A DNA stretch of 64,000 nt from Verrucomicrobiia bacterium (GCA_030425385.1 JAUIAH010000001.1:372001-436000), one strand, 5' to 3'. Shown: positions 36,031 to 45,169, counted from the stretch's first letter. The notes: generated from the sequence alone by a model not told the origin. Numbers and translations are program-made.

Positions 36031-36636
36031 TCACCAAAGCTTGGCGAGTTGGAACACCAATCCCGGGAGTTCAGGATCTCCTGAAAGCGCTTCTGGTTGG
36101 GTGAGCACCTCAGGTGCCTTGCCTGGACGGTAAACGTGGGCTCGTCCTTGCTGGGGATCGATCAAGAATCCTAACACCGCTCCATTGGCAAGGTATTCCT
36201 CCATCTTGGCTTCGAGCTTTGTCAGGCTGTCCGTCTTCGATCGCAATTCGAGGACAAAGTCTGGACACAAAGGTGGGAAACCATCCTGCTCGTCAACGCT
36301 CAAGGCCTCCCAGCGTTCCGAGCGCACCCAAGCCGCATCAGGACCACGCATGGCTCCATTGGGTAGTTGAAAGACCGTGGACGAATCAAACGCCACGCCA
36401 TCTTGGTGAATCATGATCCAAGCTTCCAGCTGATAGGTGAGTTTAGAGTTTCGCCAGCCTGAAGATCCGCCTGTGGGTGCCATGATGATGAGGTTGCCGT
36501 CTTGGGAAAGTTCTGCCTGGAGGTTGCGATTCTTGGAGCACAATTCCTTAAATGCGGTCGGCGTGAACCGAACGTTCTCGGGGAGATCGATTTCAAATTC
36601 CCATGTGGGCGCCGACTGAACCAGCAAGGTGCTCAT
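36031..36636 (-). CDS. Uma2-family restriction-endonuclease-like protein
   Basis: 201 residues. The PD-(D/E)xK-like core of the Uma2/DUF820 family is present: LIIMAPTGG, GPDAAWV, CPDFVLELRSKTDSL and KMEEYLANGAVLGFLIDP. These proteins are abundant in cyanobacteria and some other phyla, and their biological role is unknown. The ATG at 36636 begins the family-like sequence; the long upstream extension is antisense-free but overlaps gmk and is rejected. It lies 43 bases downstream of gmk and may be cotranscribed with it. It is likely mobile or acquired, but no mobile signature is visible. Confidence 0.88.
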   Translation of the reverse strand: MSTLLVQSAPTWEFEIDLPENVRFTPTAFKELCSKNRNLQAELSQDGNLIIMAPTGGSSGWRNSKLTYQLEAWIMIHQDGVAFDSSTVFQLPNGAMRGPDAAWVRSERWEALSVDEQDGFPPLCPDFVLELRSKTDSLTKLEAKMEEYLANGAVLGFLIDPQQGRAHVYRPGKAPEVLTQPEALSGDPELPGLVFQLAKLW

Positions 36637-36679
36637 CAGAGAGACGGTATCCTGCTGGCTGATGCTTCGCAAGCGGCGC

Positions 36680-37282
36680 CTACGACACCAACCGACTGCT
36701 GCGCCTTCTCTCCGCTTCGAGGATGGCTTCAAAGGCGGCGCGGTCTTGGGTGGGCGTGCCACTCGTGATGAGATACTGATAGTCTCGCCAGTGCTTGATT
36801 TCTTCGCGGGCGTTGTCGAGGCGTTTGTTGAGGGTGGCTTCATCCTCCGTCCCGCGTCCATTGAGCCGATCGTGCAATTCTTTGAGGCTGGGCGGCATGA
36901 CGAAGACGTCGACGTAAGCGTCTTTGATCGCTTTATCCCGACATTTGCGAATGGTGGCGGCGCCCTGCACATCAAGGTCCATGAGCACGTCCGTGCCCTC
37001 TTGCAAATGGCCTACCACGGTGCTCTTGAGCGTGCCGTAGTAATTGTCGTGAACCTTGGCGTATTCGAGGAATTGCTTGCGCTTGACGCGATCAAGGAAT
37101 TCTTCCTCGTAGAGAAAGTGATAGTCTCTCCCATTCACTTCCCCGGTTCGGGGCGGCCGTGTGGTGCATGAGATGGAGTAGACGCACTCATTTCCATGCG
37201 CTTGCGCACGGCAGAGGGTGGTCTTCCCGCTGCCGGAAGGGCCAGAAACGATGCAAAGGATGCCGGTTCGACGAAAGGCCAT
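36680..37282 (-). CDS. gmk: Guanylate kinase
   Basis: 200 residues. It phosphorylates GMP to GDP with ATP. The P-loop is SGPSGSGKTTL (13-23), and the GMP-binding segment has SCTTRPPRTGEVNGRDYHF and the YAKVHDNYYGT motif. Length is normal. It starts 20 bases after yicC, the usual yicC-gmk pairing in many bacteria. Confidence 0.95.
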   Translation of the reverse strand: MAFRRTGILCIVSGPSGSGKTTLCRAQAHGNECVYSISCTTRPPRTGEVNGRDYHFLYEEEFLDRVKRKQFLEYAKVHDNYYGTLKSTVVGHLQEGTDVLMDLDVQGAATIRKCRDKAIKDAYVDVFVMPPSLKELHDRLNGRGTEDEATLNKRLDNAREEIKHWRDYQYLITSGTPTQDRAAFEAILEAERRRSSRLVS

Positions 37283-37301
37283 GGTGATTGGTTAGAGTCA
37301 G

Positions 37302-38180
37302 CTACTCGATGTTCTGAACTTGTTCGCGGATCTTCTCCACCTCCGTCTTTCCTTCCACCACGCGTTGAGTGAGGGCGGCGTGATTGGCTTTGGAACCGAT
37401 GGTGTTGAACTCGCGATTCATTTCCTGCGCGAGGAAATCAAGGGGTCGCCCCACGGGTTCGGTGCTTTGAAGATACAAGGTGAATTGCTTGTCGTGGCTG
37501 GCGAGGCGGTCGAGTTCTTCTGAGATGTCGGAGCGCTCCGCGAAAAGGCCGATTTCGCGAACGAGGCGTTCATCGTCCAGTGGCAACGGCAGCCCGGCCT
37601 CTTCCAGCCGTTTCTGCAGGTTTTCCCGGTAGCGTACGACGACCTCGGGGGCGAGGTCACGCATGGCAGCGACGATGGCTTGGACGCGTTGACGCCCGTC
37701 ATCGAGCACCTTGGCCAGGTGTTTGCCTTCTTCTTCGCGGGCCTGAATGAGTTGATCAAGCGCGTGCTCAAGCGCTTGCTGCACGATGGGCCAGACCTCT
37801 GACGCTTCGATCTCGGCATCTTGGAGCTCAAACACGCCGGGGGCGCGAAGGATGTCCATGGGCGCCAAGGGGACCTCTAGCGCAGCTTGCAGCGTCTGAT
37901 AATGGGCCGCGTAGCTGCGTGCGAGGGCGGGGCAGACTTTCAACTGCCCTAGATCCGTGGCTTGATCATCTTCCGTTTCCAGAGTGATCTTGACGCTGAT
38001 CCGTCCGCGGGAGAGCCGCTCCTGCATCGTTTGGCGAATGGGTCGCTCCAATTGGACGAGGTTCTTGGGTAGGCTGATGACGACGTCCAATTGCTTCCGA
38101 TTGACGGAATGGATCTCGGCCGTGCTGCGCCAGCGCTTGTCCTGCGCTTCGCCTGCGCCGAATCCGGTCATGCTTCTCAT
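37302..38180 (-). CDS. YicC/YloC-family endoribonuclease
   Basis: 292 residues. It starts MRSMTGFG, the family hallmark, followed by SVNRKQLDV, and ends with the conserved DFLAQEMNREFNTIGSK segment. YicC proteins are reported to be endoribonucleases affecting small-RNA stability. ATG at 38180 was chosen over an upstream start at 38216 because it gives the canonical N-terminus. It is upstream of gmk in the same operon. Confidence 0.93.
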   Translation of the reverse strand: MRSMTGFGAGEAQDKRWRSTAEIHSVNRKQLDVVISLPKNLVQLERPIRQTMQERLSRGRISVKITLETEDDQATDLGQLKVCPALARSYAAHYQTLQAALEVPLAPMDILRAPGVFELQDAEIEASEVWPIVQQALEHALDQLIQAREEEGKHLAKVLDDGRQRVQAIVAAMRDLAPEVVVRYRENLQKRLEEAGLPLPLDDERLVREIGLFAERSDISEELDRLASHDKQFTLYLQSTEPVGRPLDFLAQEMNREFNTIGSKANHAALTQRVVEGKTEVEKIREQVQNIE

Positions 38181-38487
38181 GCCGTCTATTCCAAGAGCCG
38201 CATGGCGAGAACACAAGGATTTCCTTTCCTCAAGGAAGGTCCATGTGACGGTTTGGATGATGCTAGGGTAGTCGCTTCAAGGCGAGCTATTGCCCCTGTT
38301 CACCTCGTAGAAGAGGAGAGGAGGATTGGGGTCCTTCTCTTTCTACTTCTTCATGGGGCGAACAACTGCAATAGGTGTTTAACTCGTTGAACGCCAGGGG
38401 TATTGGGAGAACACCGAGTGCGAATAGAAGACGGAGAAATGGGAATGCTTTCTTCGGAATGGTGAGAAAGTGACGATTTGCTCACGC
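38181..38487. other. Intergenic region without a gene
   Basis: About 300 bases between rnc and yicC, both on the minus strand. No plausible reading frame, RNA gene or strong hairpin was seen. It presumably contains the yicC promoter. Confidence 0.5.
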
Positions 38488-39207
38488 TTATTCACCGGCA
38501 TTCACCGGTTGTTGTTCCTTTGCCAACGCTTTCCAATCCTGGTTTTCAAGAGCATGGCGGGCTGCAGCGATTTCGGCAGCTTTCTTGCTGTTGCCGGTGC
38601 CGGATCCGAGCTCGCGTCCTTCCCATAGGACTCGGGAGGCAAAGACTTTGCGGTGGTCGGGTCCTTCTTCGGAGATGATCTCGTATTCGGGACTCGTCGG
38701 CGTGATGGCCTGGAGAATCTCCTGCAGCTGTCCCTTCGGATTGCGCTCGTCTGGCGCTTCCTGGATCTCATCCAATTCGTCGCGGCAGTAACGGAGAATG
38801 ATGGTCTTGGCCGCTTCCAAACCGCCGTCGAGGTAGATCGCTCCCAGGAGGGATTCGAACGCATCGGCAAGAGTAGACGCCCGCGTGCGTCCTCCAGAGG
38901 CTTCTTCGCCCTTGCCCATGAGGAGGAATCCCCCAAGGCCAATCCGGTTGGCATAGGTCTCAAGGGCGTGTTTCGACACCAACCGGGAACGGAGTTTCGT
39001 CAGATGGCCCTCCGTGAATTGGGGAAAGACGCGGTAGAGATGTTCGGTCAGCACGAGCTGGAGAACGGCGTCTCCAAGGTATTCGAGCCGTTGATTGTCG
39101 AAGTGCGGTCGCTGTGTCTCGTAGGCTAGGCTAGGATGGGTGAGCGCCTCGGCGAGGAGGAGAGAATTTCGAAACTTGTATCCAATCGTTTGCTCAAGGG
39201 AATCCAT
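38488..39207 (-). CDS. rnc: Ribonuclease III
   Basis: 239 residues. It cleaves double-stranded RNA in rRNA processing and decay. The RNase III signature DNQRLEYLGDAVL and the second acidic site (DAFESLLGAIYLDGG) are intact, and a dsRBD occupies about residues 165-230 (GQLQEIL, then NSKKAAEIAAARHAL). A frame extending to 39306 would run through the tRNA gene, so ATG at 39207 is used. It lies just downstream of tRNA-His. Confidence 0.95.
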   Translation of the reverse strand: MDSLEQTIGYKFRNSLLLAEALTHPSLAYETQRPHFDNQRLEYLGDAVLQLVLTEHLYRVFPQFTEGHLTKLRSRLVSKHALETYANRIGLGGFLLMGKGEEASGGRTRASTLADAFESLLGAIYLDGGLEAAKTIILRYCRDELDEIQEAPDERNPKGQLQEILQAITPTSPEYEIISEEGPDHRKVFASRVLWEGRELGSGTGNSKKAAEIAAARHALENQDWKALAKEQQPVNAGE

Positions 39208-39248
39208 GCCGCTGACCGAGGGAGGGGTTCTCGTAAGGTGACGAGATG

Positions 39249-39321
39249 GGTGGTCGACGGGGCTCGAACCCGCAACAACCAGAACCACAATCTGGGGCTC
39301 TACCATTGAGCTACGACCACC
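39249..39321 (-). tRNA. tRNA-His (anticodon GTG)
   Basis: A 73-base cloverleaf on the minus strand. The acceptor stem starts GGTGGTCG, including the extra 5' G typical of tRNA-His, and pairs with CGACCACC. The D arm has AGCTCAATGGTAGAGC. The anticodon stem-loop CCAGATTGTGGTTCTGG places GTG in the anticodon. The T arm has the GGTTCGAGCCC pattern. The 3' CCA does not appear to be encoded. Confidence 0.93.
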
Positions 39322-39506
39322 ATCCTCGTACAGGCGTGGGAAAGAGGCACACGGGGCTGGGGAAATCCAGTGAAATGTGCGCTGTCTCTCAAATCATTGG
39401 CGAGAAACAATTCTATAATAATCCTTTAAAATATAATAATTATTAAATTTCACGTATCAAGGGTTGCGCTTCTCCTGATCTTCCCCCAGCATGGACGCAC
39501 GATTCC
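39322..39506. promoter_or_regulatory. AT-rich intergenic region, likely promoters
   Basis: The right half (39400-39450) is strongly AT-rich and contains TATAAT at 39414-39419 and the 12-base palindrome TAATAATTATTA, unlike the GC-rich surroundings. It probably drives the tRNA-His/rnc unit leftward and/or the small membrane protein rightward. No well-spaced -35 box is seen. Confidence 0.4.
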
Positions 39507-39800
39507 ATGGCTCGACTGATTCTCCCCTCCACCCTGCTGATTCTATGGATCTTTGCGGTCTTTGGTGGGCAATCGGACTCACCGAGCGCAGAAGTGGCTT
39601 CTGCGGAGACGGTGCCGGTTGGTGGCGTCTCCAGTCCTGATCTGGTAGCAACGGGTGATCGTTTGCTAGCGATGTCAGCCGACGGTGCTGGGTTTGGGAA
39701 TGTCTCCCACGAATGGCTTTCAGTGATGGGAATCCTCTGTGCGTCGATCATCGTGGCGTTGCGTCGTCGCGTGCGCCTCCAAGGGGCACGTCGTTCGTAG
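39507..39800 (+). CDS. Small membrane protein, unknown
   Basis: 97 residues. An N-terminal hydrophobic segment (ILPSTLLILWIFAVFGG) could be a signal peptide or anchor. A Ser/Ala/Val-rich middle follows, then a second hydrophobic helix (WLSVMGILCASIIVAL) and a basic tail, RRRVRLQGARRS. The TM-plus-arginine ending recalls sorting tails, but no PEP motif is present. Not recognised. It ends 13 bases before the convergent adenosyltransferase gene. Composition fits coding DNA, but no homologue is known to me. Confidence 0.5.
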   Translation: MARLILPSTLLILWIFAVFGGQSDSPSAEVASAETVPVGGVSSPDLVATGDRLLAMSADGAGFGNVSHEWLSVMGILCASIIVALRRRVRLQGARRS

Positions 39801-39813
39801 ACGGGATTCGCGG

Positions 39814-40362
39814 TTATTCCGTATCTGGCAGAGAGCCTTTGGCTGAGGCTCGCGCGAGGAGCCAGAGATAATCAGCCAGCCGATTGAGATAGCGTTGCGG
39901 AATGGGGCGTACTGCAGCCAGGGCACAGGTCTCGCGTTCGGCGCGGCGACAGACCGCACGGGCGTGATCCAGGTAGGCTGAGCACCTTGATAGGCTCTCC
40001 CCTGGGATGGCCCAATCGCGAAAGCGTTCGTTGAGGGCGTGTTCAAGCGCTGTCGCCTTGGCCGTGAGCGCGTCTGTGGATGCATCGGAGAGGAGATCAA
40101 AGCCGTCTTTCTGGTAGCGTTCCCAATCTTCGGGTGCGGTGGCGAGTTCGCCCATGAGAAGAATGAGCTGTTGCTGAATCGTGCCGATGATGGCGGCGAG
40201 ACCGGGTTGCTCGTCATGGGCATGCACACGCACGATGCCTAACACGGTGCTCAGTTCATCGACCGAGCCGTTGGCGATCATACGCGGGTGGGTCTTGGCG
40301 ACGCGGCGACCGTACATGAGATCGGTCTCGCCGTCGTCGCCGCGTTTGGTGATCACGGACAT
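39814..40362 (-). CDS. Cob(I)yrinic acid a,c-diamide adenosyltransferase, PduO type
   Basis: 182 residues. It transfers the adenosyl group of ATP to cob(I)alamin. The family signature is complete: TKRGDDGETDLM at the N-terminus, SVDELS, CRRAER near residue 140, and the ending YLNRLADYLWLLAR. It is the last gene of the minus-strand operon yqeY, ispD, M16 peptidase, adenosyltransferase, 12 bases after the peptidase. It implies the cell uses adenosylcobalamin. Confidence 0.93.
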   Translation of the reverse strand: MSVITKRGDDGETDLMYGRRVAKTHPRMIANGSVDELSTVLGIVRVHAHDEQPGLAAIIGTIQQQLILLMGELATAPEDWERYQKDGFDLLSDASTDALTAKATALEHALNERFRDWAIPGESLSRCSAYLDHARAVCRRAERETCALAAVRPIPQRYLNRLADYLWLLARASAKGSLPDTE

Positions 40363-40374
40363 GGGATTGTTTCG

Positions 40375-41664
40375 TTAGGGCAATTGATCCTCGCAGAGTT
40401 CCTGAATGGCGACACGATCTTTCTCCAAATCTGGTCCTAACAGAGCCATGCGGAGGTTGCTTCGGGTAAAGATTTCTCGGGCACATTGCTGAACTGCCTC
40501 TGGAGTGACCGCAGCGAGGTGCTGGATGTAGTGGTCGGGATCCAATTCGTCGTCATCGTGCAAGGCAGCTTCGCCGATCCAGAACATCTGGGTGGCCGTT
40601 TCTTCCAAGCCCATTTCGTGGTTCCCGACGAGGAATTGGTAGGCTTCTTTGAGTTCGCGTTTGCTCGGGGCCTTCTCCTGAAGCCTCCGAAGCTGCTTGA
40701 GGATCTGGCGGAGCATGGGGAGGAGAAAGCGGCCCTCAAAACTCGTGTAGATCGTGAAAAGGCCAGTGTCCTGATAGAGATCTCGCGAGGTGCCGATATG
40801 ATAGCAGTAGCCGCGCTTTTCCCGGATCTCTTGAGAGAGTCGCGAACTCATGGTTTCGCCTAACAAGACGCTGAGTAATCGGCTAGGATAGGCTTGGGGA
40901 TGCGCGCGGCCCTCAGCGTGGAAAGCCATGCGGAAGTGGACTTGTTCCGTCGTGCGCTCGGTGAAGAAATAGGGGTCACGTGGGGGCGTGGCCGGGGGAT
41001 GGAAGGCTCGGATCCGTCGCCGTTGACCCCTGGCAAGCCGGTCAAACTCGGTTCCCACCGATTCGAGCATGGCTTCGTGAGATTGCGGCCCTGCCAAGCT
41101 GATGACGGTGTTGCGCGCGCCATAACATCGCGCCCGATGCTCGAGAAAGTCTTCCCTTTCGACCCGTCGAAGGCCGGCAACGGTGCCCAAGATGGGTCGC
41201 CCTAACGGATGTCGAGGCCAAGTCACTTCCGAGAGGAGATCATCGACATGGGACGCCGGATCATCCAGATACATCAGGATTTCATCTTCGATGACTTGGC
41301 GTTCCCGATGAATCTCTTCGTCGGGAAAGACGGATTCCATATACATATCGCCTAACAAGTCGATCATGCGATGGAGATGGATGGCGGGGATGCGAATGTG
41401 ATAACAGGTGTGTTCCTCCGAGGTGTACGCATTCAAGGATCCACCAATGGATTCAGCCTGGGAGACGATGCGTTTGGATGATCGCCGAGCGGTTCCTTTG
41501 AAGAGCATGTGTTCAGCGAAATGTGCCAAACCTAGTCGTGAACCAGGGTCATGCCGCGATCCTGCGCCTGCAAAGATTCCCAAGGCGGTGCTGCGCCAAG
41601 TGGGCAGATGGGCTGTGGCCACGCGTAGTCCATTGCCTAACGTGGTGATCTGATAGGAAACCAT
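40375..41664 (-). CDS. M16-family zinc metallopeptidase
   Basis: 429 residues, no signal peptide. The inverted zinc motif HFAEHMLF (HxxEH) sits near residue 46, with a downstream Glu region (ERQVIEDEI) expected to give the third ligand. The C-terminal half is the inactive M16 partner domain. Such single-chain mitochondrial-processing-peptidase-like proteins act as dimers and degrade or process peptides. It lies between ispD and the adenosyltransferase, 18 bases after ispD. Confidence 0.92.
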   Translation of the reverse strand: MVSYQITTLGNGLRVATAHLPTWRSTALGIFAGAGSRHDPGSRLGLAHFAEHMLFKGTARRSSKRIVSQAESIGGSLNAYTSEEHTCYHIRIPAIHLHRMIDLLGDMYMESVFPDEEIHRERQVIEDEILMYLDDPASHVDDLLSEVTWPRHPLGRPILGTVAGLRRVEREDFLEHRARCYGARNTVISLAGPQSHEAMLESVGTEFDRLARGQRRRIRAFHPPATPPRDPYFFTERTTEQVHFRMAFHAEGRAHPQAYPSRLLSVLLGETMSSRLSQEIREKRGYCYHIGTSRDLYQDTGLFTIYTSFEGRFLLPMLRQILKQLRRLQEKAPSKRELKEAYQFLVGNHEMGLEETATQMFWIGEAALHDDDELDPDHYIQHLAAVTPEAVQQCAREIFTRSNLRMALLGPDLEKDRVAIQELCEDQLP

Positions 41665-41682
41665 GGAAATTGAGGGTTTAGG

Positions 41683-42351
41683 TCAGATCAAGCGTGCGGC
41701 CCATTGAAGATCTTGAGGAAAGGTGACCTTGAGATTGGGATGCTGATTCTCACTCAGAAAGACAGGTTCGCCAAGCATCTCCACGGCAGAGACTTCATCC
41801 GTCACAACGGCTTGGGTTTCCCGCACCTTTGCATAAGCGTGACGGAGGAGATCCACGGCGAAGATCTGGGGAGTTTCCATGGCCCAGAGATTGCTGCGGT
41901 CCACGCTTCCGGTGACGCGATGGTTCCCATCCACGCGTTTGACGGTGTCCGTCACCCGACGCGCGCAGGCGGCGGCGCCATGTTTCTGCGCAAGAAGATG
42001 ACATTGCGCCACGTCGTCGGGGTGAATGAGAGGTCGCGCTCCATCATGCACCGCCACATGGGTCGTTCCAGGAGCCACCTGATCCAGACCGTTCATCACG
42101 GACTGATGACGCCATTCGCCCCCGGGCACGATGTGGGAAACTTTCGTCTCGGGCCTGTCCGCGATCCACTCTCGAATGAGGACGGCACGCTCTGGCCCGG
42201 CAACAATGATGATTTCGTCAATGCAGGGACACGACTCGAATCGAAGAATGGTCTGTGCGAGCACGGGTTGGTCATTGAGCAGCGCGAGAAGTTTATCAAA
42301 CCCCATGCGCCGACTCTGGCCAGCGGCGACGATGATCGCGGCGGTCGCCAT
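41683..42351 (-). CDS. ispD: 2-C-methyl-D-erythritol 4-phosphate cytidylyltransferase
   Basis: 222 residues. It is the third step of the MEP isoprenoid pathway, making CDP-methylerythritol from CTP. The nucleotidyltransferase motif AAGQSRRMGFDK is at 10-21 and the VHDGARPLI motif lies near residue 105. VTDEVSAVE and the C-terminal NLKVTFPQDL are also typical. It starts nine bases after the yqeY stop. Confidence 0.95.
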   Translation of the reverse strand: MATAAIIVAAGQSRRMGFDKLLALLNDQPVLAQTILRFESCPCIDEIIIVAGPERAVLIREWIADRPETKVSHIVPGGEWRHQSVMNGLDQVAPGTTHVAVHDGARPLIHPDDVAQCHLLAQKHGAAACARRVTDTVKRVDGNHRVTGSVDRSNLWAMETPQIFAVDLLRHAYAKVRETQAVVTDEVSAVEMLGEPVFLSENQHPNLKVTFPQDLQWAARLI

Positions 42352-42360
42352 CGGGGACTG

Positions 42361-42816
42361 TTAGGAAAGTTTGCCCATGACAAGGCTAGACAACTTCTTG
42401 TTGTCCACTGCGCCGGCGGTCTTCTCCTGCACCGCTTTCATCACGGCGCCCATGTCCTTGCGGGAACTGGCTCCGAGATCGGCGATGATGGCATCAATGA
42501 TAACGGAAACTTCGTCTTCGGGAAGCTCGGCAGGGAGATAGCGTTTTAGAATCTCGGCTTCCGCGCGTTCTTTCTCTGCCAACTCGGGCCGACCGCCTTT
42601 CTCAAAGCTCTCGATGGAATCGTCGCGCTTCTTCATCTCCCGTCGAATGACCGCCTGGCAATCCGCATCGCTCAACTCGGCATCCGCGCCGCCCTTCTCA
42701 ATGGCGGCATACTTGAAGGCGGATTTGAGATTCCGCAGCACCGTCGTCGTGGTGCTGTCCTTGGCCTTCATCGCGGTCTTCAGATCCTCAAGGAGTCGAT
42801 CAGCTAGTGCACTCAT
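42361..42816 (-). CDS. GatB/YqeY domain protein
   Basis: 151 residues, a stand-alone YqeY domain related to the tail of the GatB amidotransferase subunit. Characteristic features: LLEDLKTAMKAKD, LRNLKSAFKYAAIEK, LKRYLPAELPEDEV and the ending GAVDNKKLSSLVMGKL. It may aid tRNA-dependent amidation or tRNA binding; the role of stand-alone members is not settled. ATG at 42816 was chosen because the upstream extension lacks family similarity. It is the first gene of the operon. Confidence 0.92.
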   Translation of the reverse strand: MSALADRLLEDLKTAMKAKDSTTTTVLRNLKSAFKYAAIEKGGADAELSDADCQAVIRREMKKRDDSIESFEKGGRPELAEKERAEAEILKRYLPAELPEDEVSVIIDAIIADLGASSRKDMGAVMKAVQEKTAGAVDNKKLSSLVMGKLS

Positions 42817-42930
42817 AGACGCTATCCATAACGGGCTGAACCACGGGCACAACCACAGATTCATTGCGAGAATGCGAAGAAATATGGCCCCACGCTATCC
42901 GATCCACCGGACGGTGCTAGATTTCTCACG

Positions 42931-43707
42931 ATGTCCCCCACCCTTCCCCTCCTCTTGCGAACGACTCTTCTCACAATGTTTCTGCTAGGATGGAATCTCC
43001 TCCACGCGGATCTCTATCGCTATCCGCAAACCTTTGTTAGTGACGATGGGAAATACATTGCGAGCTGGGGAGTGGATGGAGACGTGTTGCGGATGAAACT
43101 GGAGGCCCAGGGCACGGGTTGGATCGGCGTGGGATTCACGAATTTCATTGTGGGAAATGCGATGGACGCCTCTGACATCGCAGTCTTTAACGGAACCATC
43201 ACGGAACACGACTATTGGGCTAATGGCTTTCAAATCGATCCCGATAGCTTCTATGCGGGTGATTCTAACAGCGTTCAGGATGCCTTCCGAGCGGAGGCTA
43301 CCAAGACTGTTGTTGAATTTCATCGACCCCTCACGGCGAGTGATCCGGGCATTGATGTGGATCTTCGAAGTCCGTGTTATCTTGTGTGGGCCTTTCATGA
43401 GACGGAAGACGAGTTGACCTGGCATGGGATGAATCGCGGGCACTCTCACATGATGATCGATTTCAGCGCGGCCGGGCCCGTGTTTCTGGATCTGGTGACC
43501 CATCAATTCCAGCCGAACAACACGGTCCTCTTGGAATGGCAATCGGGCGCCCCGGGAACGCACTACACGATCGACTTCTCGGACGATCTGGAGGATTGGA
43601 ATCCCCTCACAGGCTTTGAATCCATGCTCGCCACCTCAGCGGTCGTGCCATTGCCTGAAGAGAACCGCTACTTCCTCCGCGTGCGTCCCGTGGCGCCGGA
43701 TCTATAA
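42931..43707 (+). CDS. Secreted DOMON-domain protein
   Basis: 258 residues. Signal peptide at 1-26. DOMON-like domain at about 30-185 with GWIGVGF, a MDASDIAVFNG strand and a MIDF strand near its end. DOMON domains bind heme or sugars. The C-terminal 70 residues are the shared secreted-protein module (VLLEWQSG, then DFSDDLEDW, ending YFLRVRP). It is upstream of the lpxR-like gene (21-base gap) and may be cotranscribed. The ligand is unknown. Confidence 0.85.
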   Translation: MSPTLPLLLRTTLLTMFLLGWNLLHADLYRYPQTFVSDDGKYIASWGVDGDVLRMKLEAQGTGWIGVGFTNFIVGNAMDASDIAVFNGTITEHDYWANGFQIDPDSFYAGDSNSVQDAFRAEATKTVVEFHRPLTASDPGIDVDLRSPCYLVWAFHETEDELTWHGMNRGHSHMMIDFSAAGPVFLDLVTHQFQPNNTVLLEWQSGAPGTHYTIDFSDDLEDWNPLTGFESMLATSAVVPLPEENRYFLRVRPVAPDL

Positions 43708-43728
43708 ATTTGATAATTGAAATAGTGA

Positions 43729-44712
43729 GTGCATTCTGGACGAGTGAAATCTGGTCTCGTCGTGATCGCTCTCTTTCTTCTCATCGAGGGAGTTCTGGCA
43801 CGCGAGGCCGATCAGGAGGGCACGGTGGCATTGTTCTTCGAGAACGACCTGTTTGCCGGCACGGACAAGCATGAGACCCATGGGACACGGATCGCGTGGT
43901 TGTCGGGTGCCCAGACGCTCGACAAGGTGCCCTTGTGGGCGGCGTGGTTGGGGAAAGCCGTGCCAGAGGAAGGCTCATTTCACTATGGCTGGTCTCTTCA
44001 GCAGGAGCTCTTCACCCCGGCGGACACGAAATCGCCAGTGTTGGTGACCGATGATCGGCCCTTTGCCGGTCTCGCAGCCGTGGGATTCTCCGCCCATCGG
44101 GTGACCCCTCGCCGCATCACGTCCATCGAAGGGGCGCTCGGGTGGGTGGGCCCTGCTGCTTTGGGAGAAGAGACGCAACGCGCGGCCCACCGCCTGGAAG
44201 GCACGGACGAGCCGGTGGGTTGGGATCATCAATTGGGCGATGAGCCCACACTCAATGTGGCCTACACCATGCGTTGGCGCGTGCATGAGCCGCGACACAC
44301 GTGGTCATGGGATCTGGTGCCTCAGTTAGGCGTCGATCTGGGAAATCGGATCACTCAGGCGCATGGAACGGTGTGGCTGCGGTTCGGGAAGGGTCTTCCT
44401 TGGGGTCTGACCGATACCCACATGGGGAGCGCGAGTTATCAGGGAGCCCATGAGTCCAATGCGACACGCGTTTATGGATTTATAGGACTCCAAGGACGTG
44501 CGATCGCGCATGATATCACGCTCGATGGCAATACCTTCCGCGAAAGTCATCGGGTGGATCGTGAACCTTTGGTGGGAGAAGCCTTTGCCGGGCTCCGTTG
44601 GTGCTTCCGTGGATGGAGCTTGAGCTACACGCACGCCGTGCAAAGCGAGGCTTTTCGCGGACAATCAGGCGCAAACTACCGCGGCAGTGTCGCCTTGAGC
44701 ATGACGTTCTGA
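43729..44712 (+). CDS. LpxR-family lipid A deacylase, outer-membrane
   Basis: 327 residues. Signal peptide, then a beta-barrel-like sequence ending in Phe (SVALSMTF), as expected for an outer-membrane protein. The family active-site segment FFENDLFAGTDKHETHG holds the Asn and Asp, and a later FSAHRVTP supplies the His. LpxR removes the 3'-acyloxyacyl group of lipid A in the outer leaflet. The start is a GTG at 43729; GTG at 43744 is equally possible and gives a more usual signal peptide. Its presence supports an LPS-containing envelope. Confidence 0.87.
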   Translation: MHSGRVKSGLVVIALFLLIEGVLAREADQEGTVALFFENDLFAGTDKHETHGTRIAWLSGAQTLDKVPLWAAWLGKAVPEEGSFHYGWSLQQELFTPADTKSPVLVTDDRPFAGLAAVGFSAHRVTPRRITSIEGALGWVGPAALGEETQRAAHRLEGTDEPVGWDHQLGDEPTLNVAYTMRWRVHEPRHTWSWDLVPQLGVDLGNRITQAHGTVWLRFGKGLPWGLTDTHMGSASYQGAHESNATRVYGFIGLQGRAIAHDITLDGNTFRESHRVDREPLVGEAFAGLRWCFRGWSLSYTHAVQSEAFRGQSGANYRGSVALSMTF

Positions 44713-44758
44713 GGGGGGATCGATTGCAAGACCATTGGAAGGATGTACGGTTCTTGCC

Positions 44759-45160
44759 ATGAGAAGTCTTGGGCTTGGGCGTCTGTTCCTGTGTGCTTTG
44801 GCAGTATTGATAGGTCTTGCGGCTTATCGGCAACGGGCGGATCCCGAGAAGAAGCGGATTGAATCGCGCTACCGGTCGTTCCTGACCGCTTTGCAATCAC
44901 AGGATGATGAAGCCATTGCTGCGCACTTGGCTCCCGGACCGTATGCCGACGCCGAACCGCGGTTGATGTGGATTCGTGATTGTGCTGGACCGGTGGACGA
45001 TGACTGGAAGGTTTCTATTGCAGGGGACAAGGCAACCGTGATTCCAAATGCGATGGTGCACTGGCTTTACAGAATGATTCCCATTCCGGGTGGTGATGGC
45101 ATCCATTTGGTGAAAGTCGAAGGCGATTGGTACTTCACCGGAGGAATCTTCATTGATTGA
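44759..45160 (+). CDS. Small membrane-anchored or secreted protein, unknown
   Basis: 133 residues. An N-terminal hydrophobic segment (LFLCALAVLIGLAAYR) acts as signal or anchor. A soluble domain of about 100 residues with alternating strands and helices follows (KRIESRYRSFLTAL, then VEGDWYFTGG). The pattern resembles NTF2/SnoaL-like folds, but no signature residue proves it. ATG at 44759 was chosen over a TTG at 44735. It converges with the MurQ fusion across a nine-base gap. Confidence 0.65.
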   Translation: MRSLGLGRLFLCALAVLIGLAAYRQRADPEKKRIESRYRSFLTALQSQDDEAIAAHLAPGPYADAEPRLMWIRDCAGPVDDDWKVSIAGDKATVIPNAMVHWLYRMIPIPGGDGIHLVKVEGDWYFTGGIFID

Positions 45161-45169
45161 ATGATAGGA

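Noticed and set aside
39397..39419. Sigma70-type promoter TTGGCG...TATAAT
   Set aside because: The two boxes are only 11 bases apart, too close for a normal promoter; only the AT-rich region is reported.
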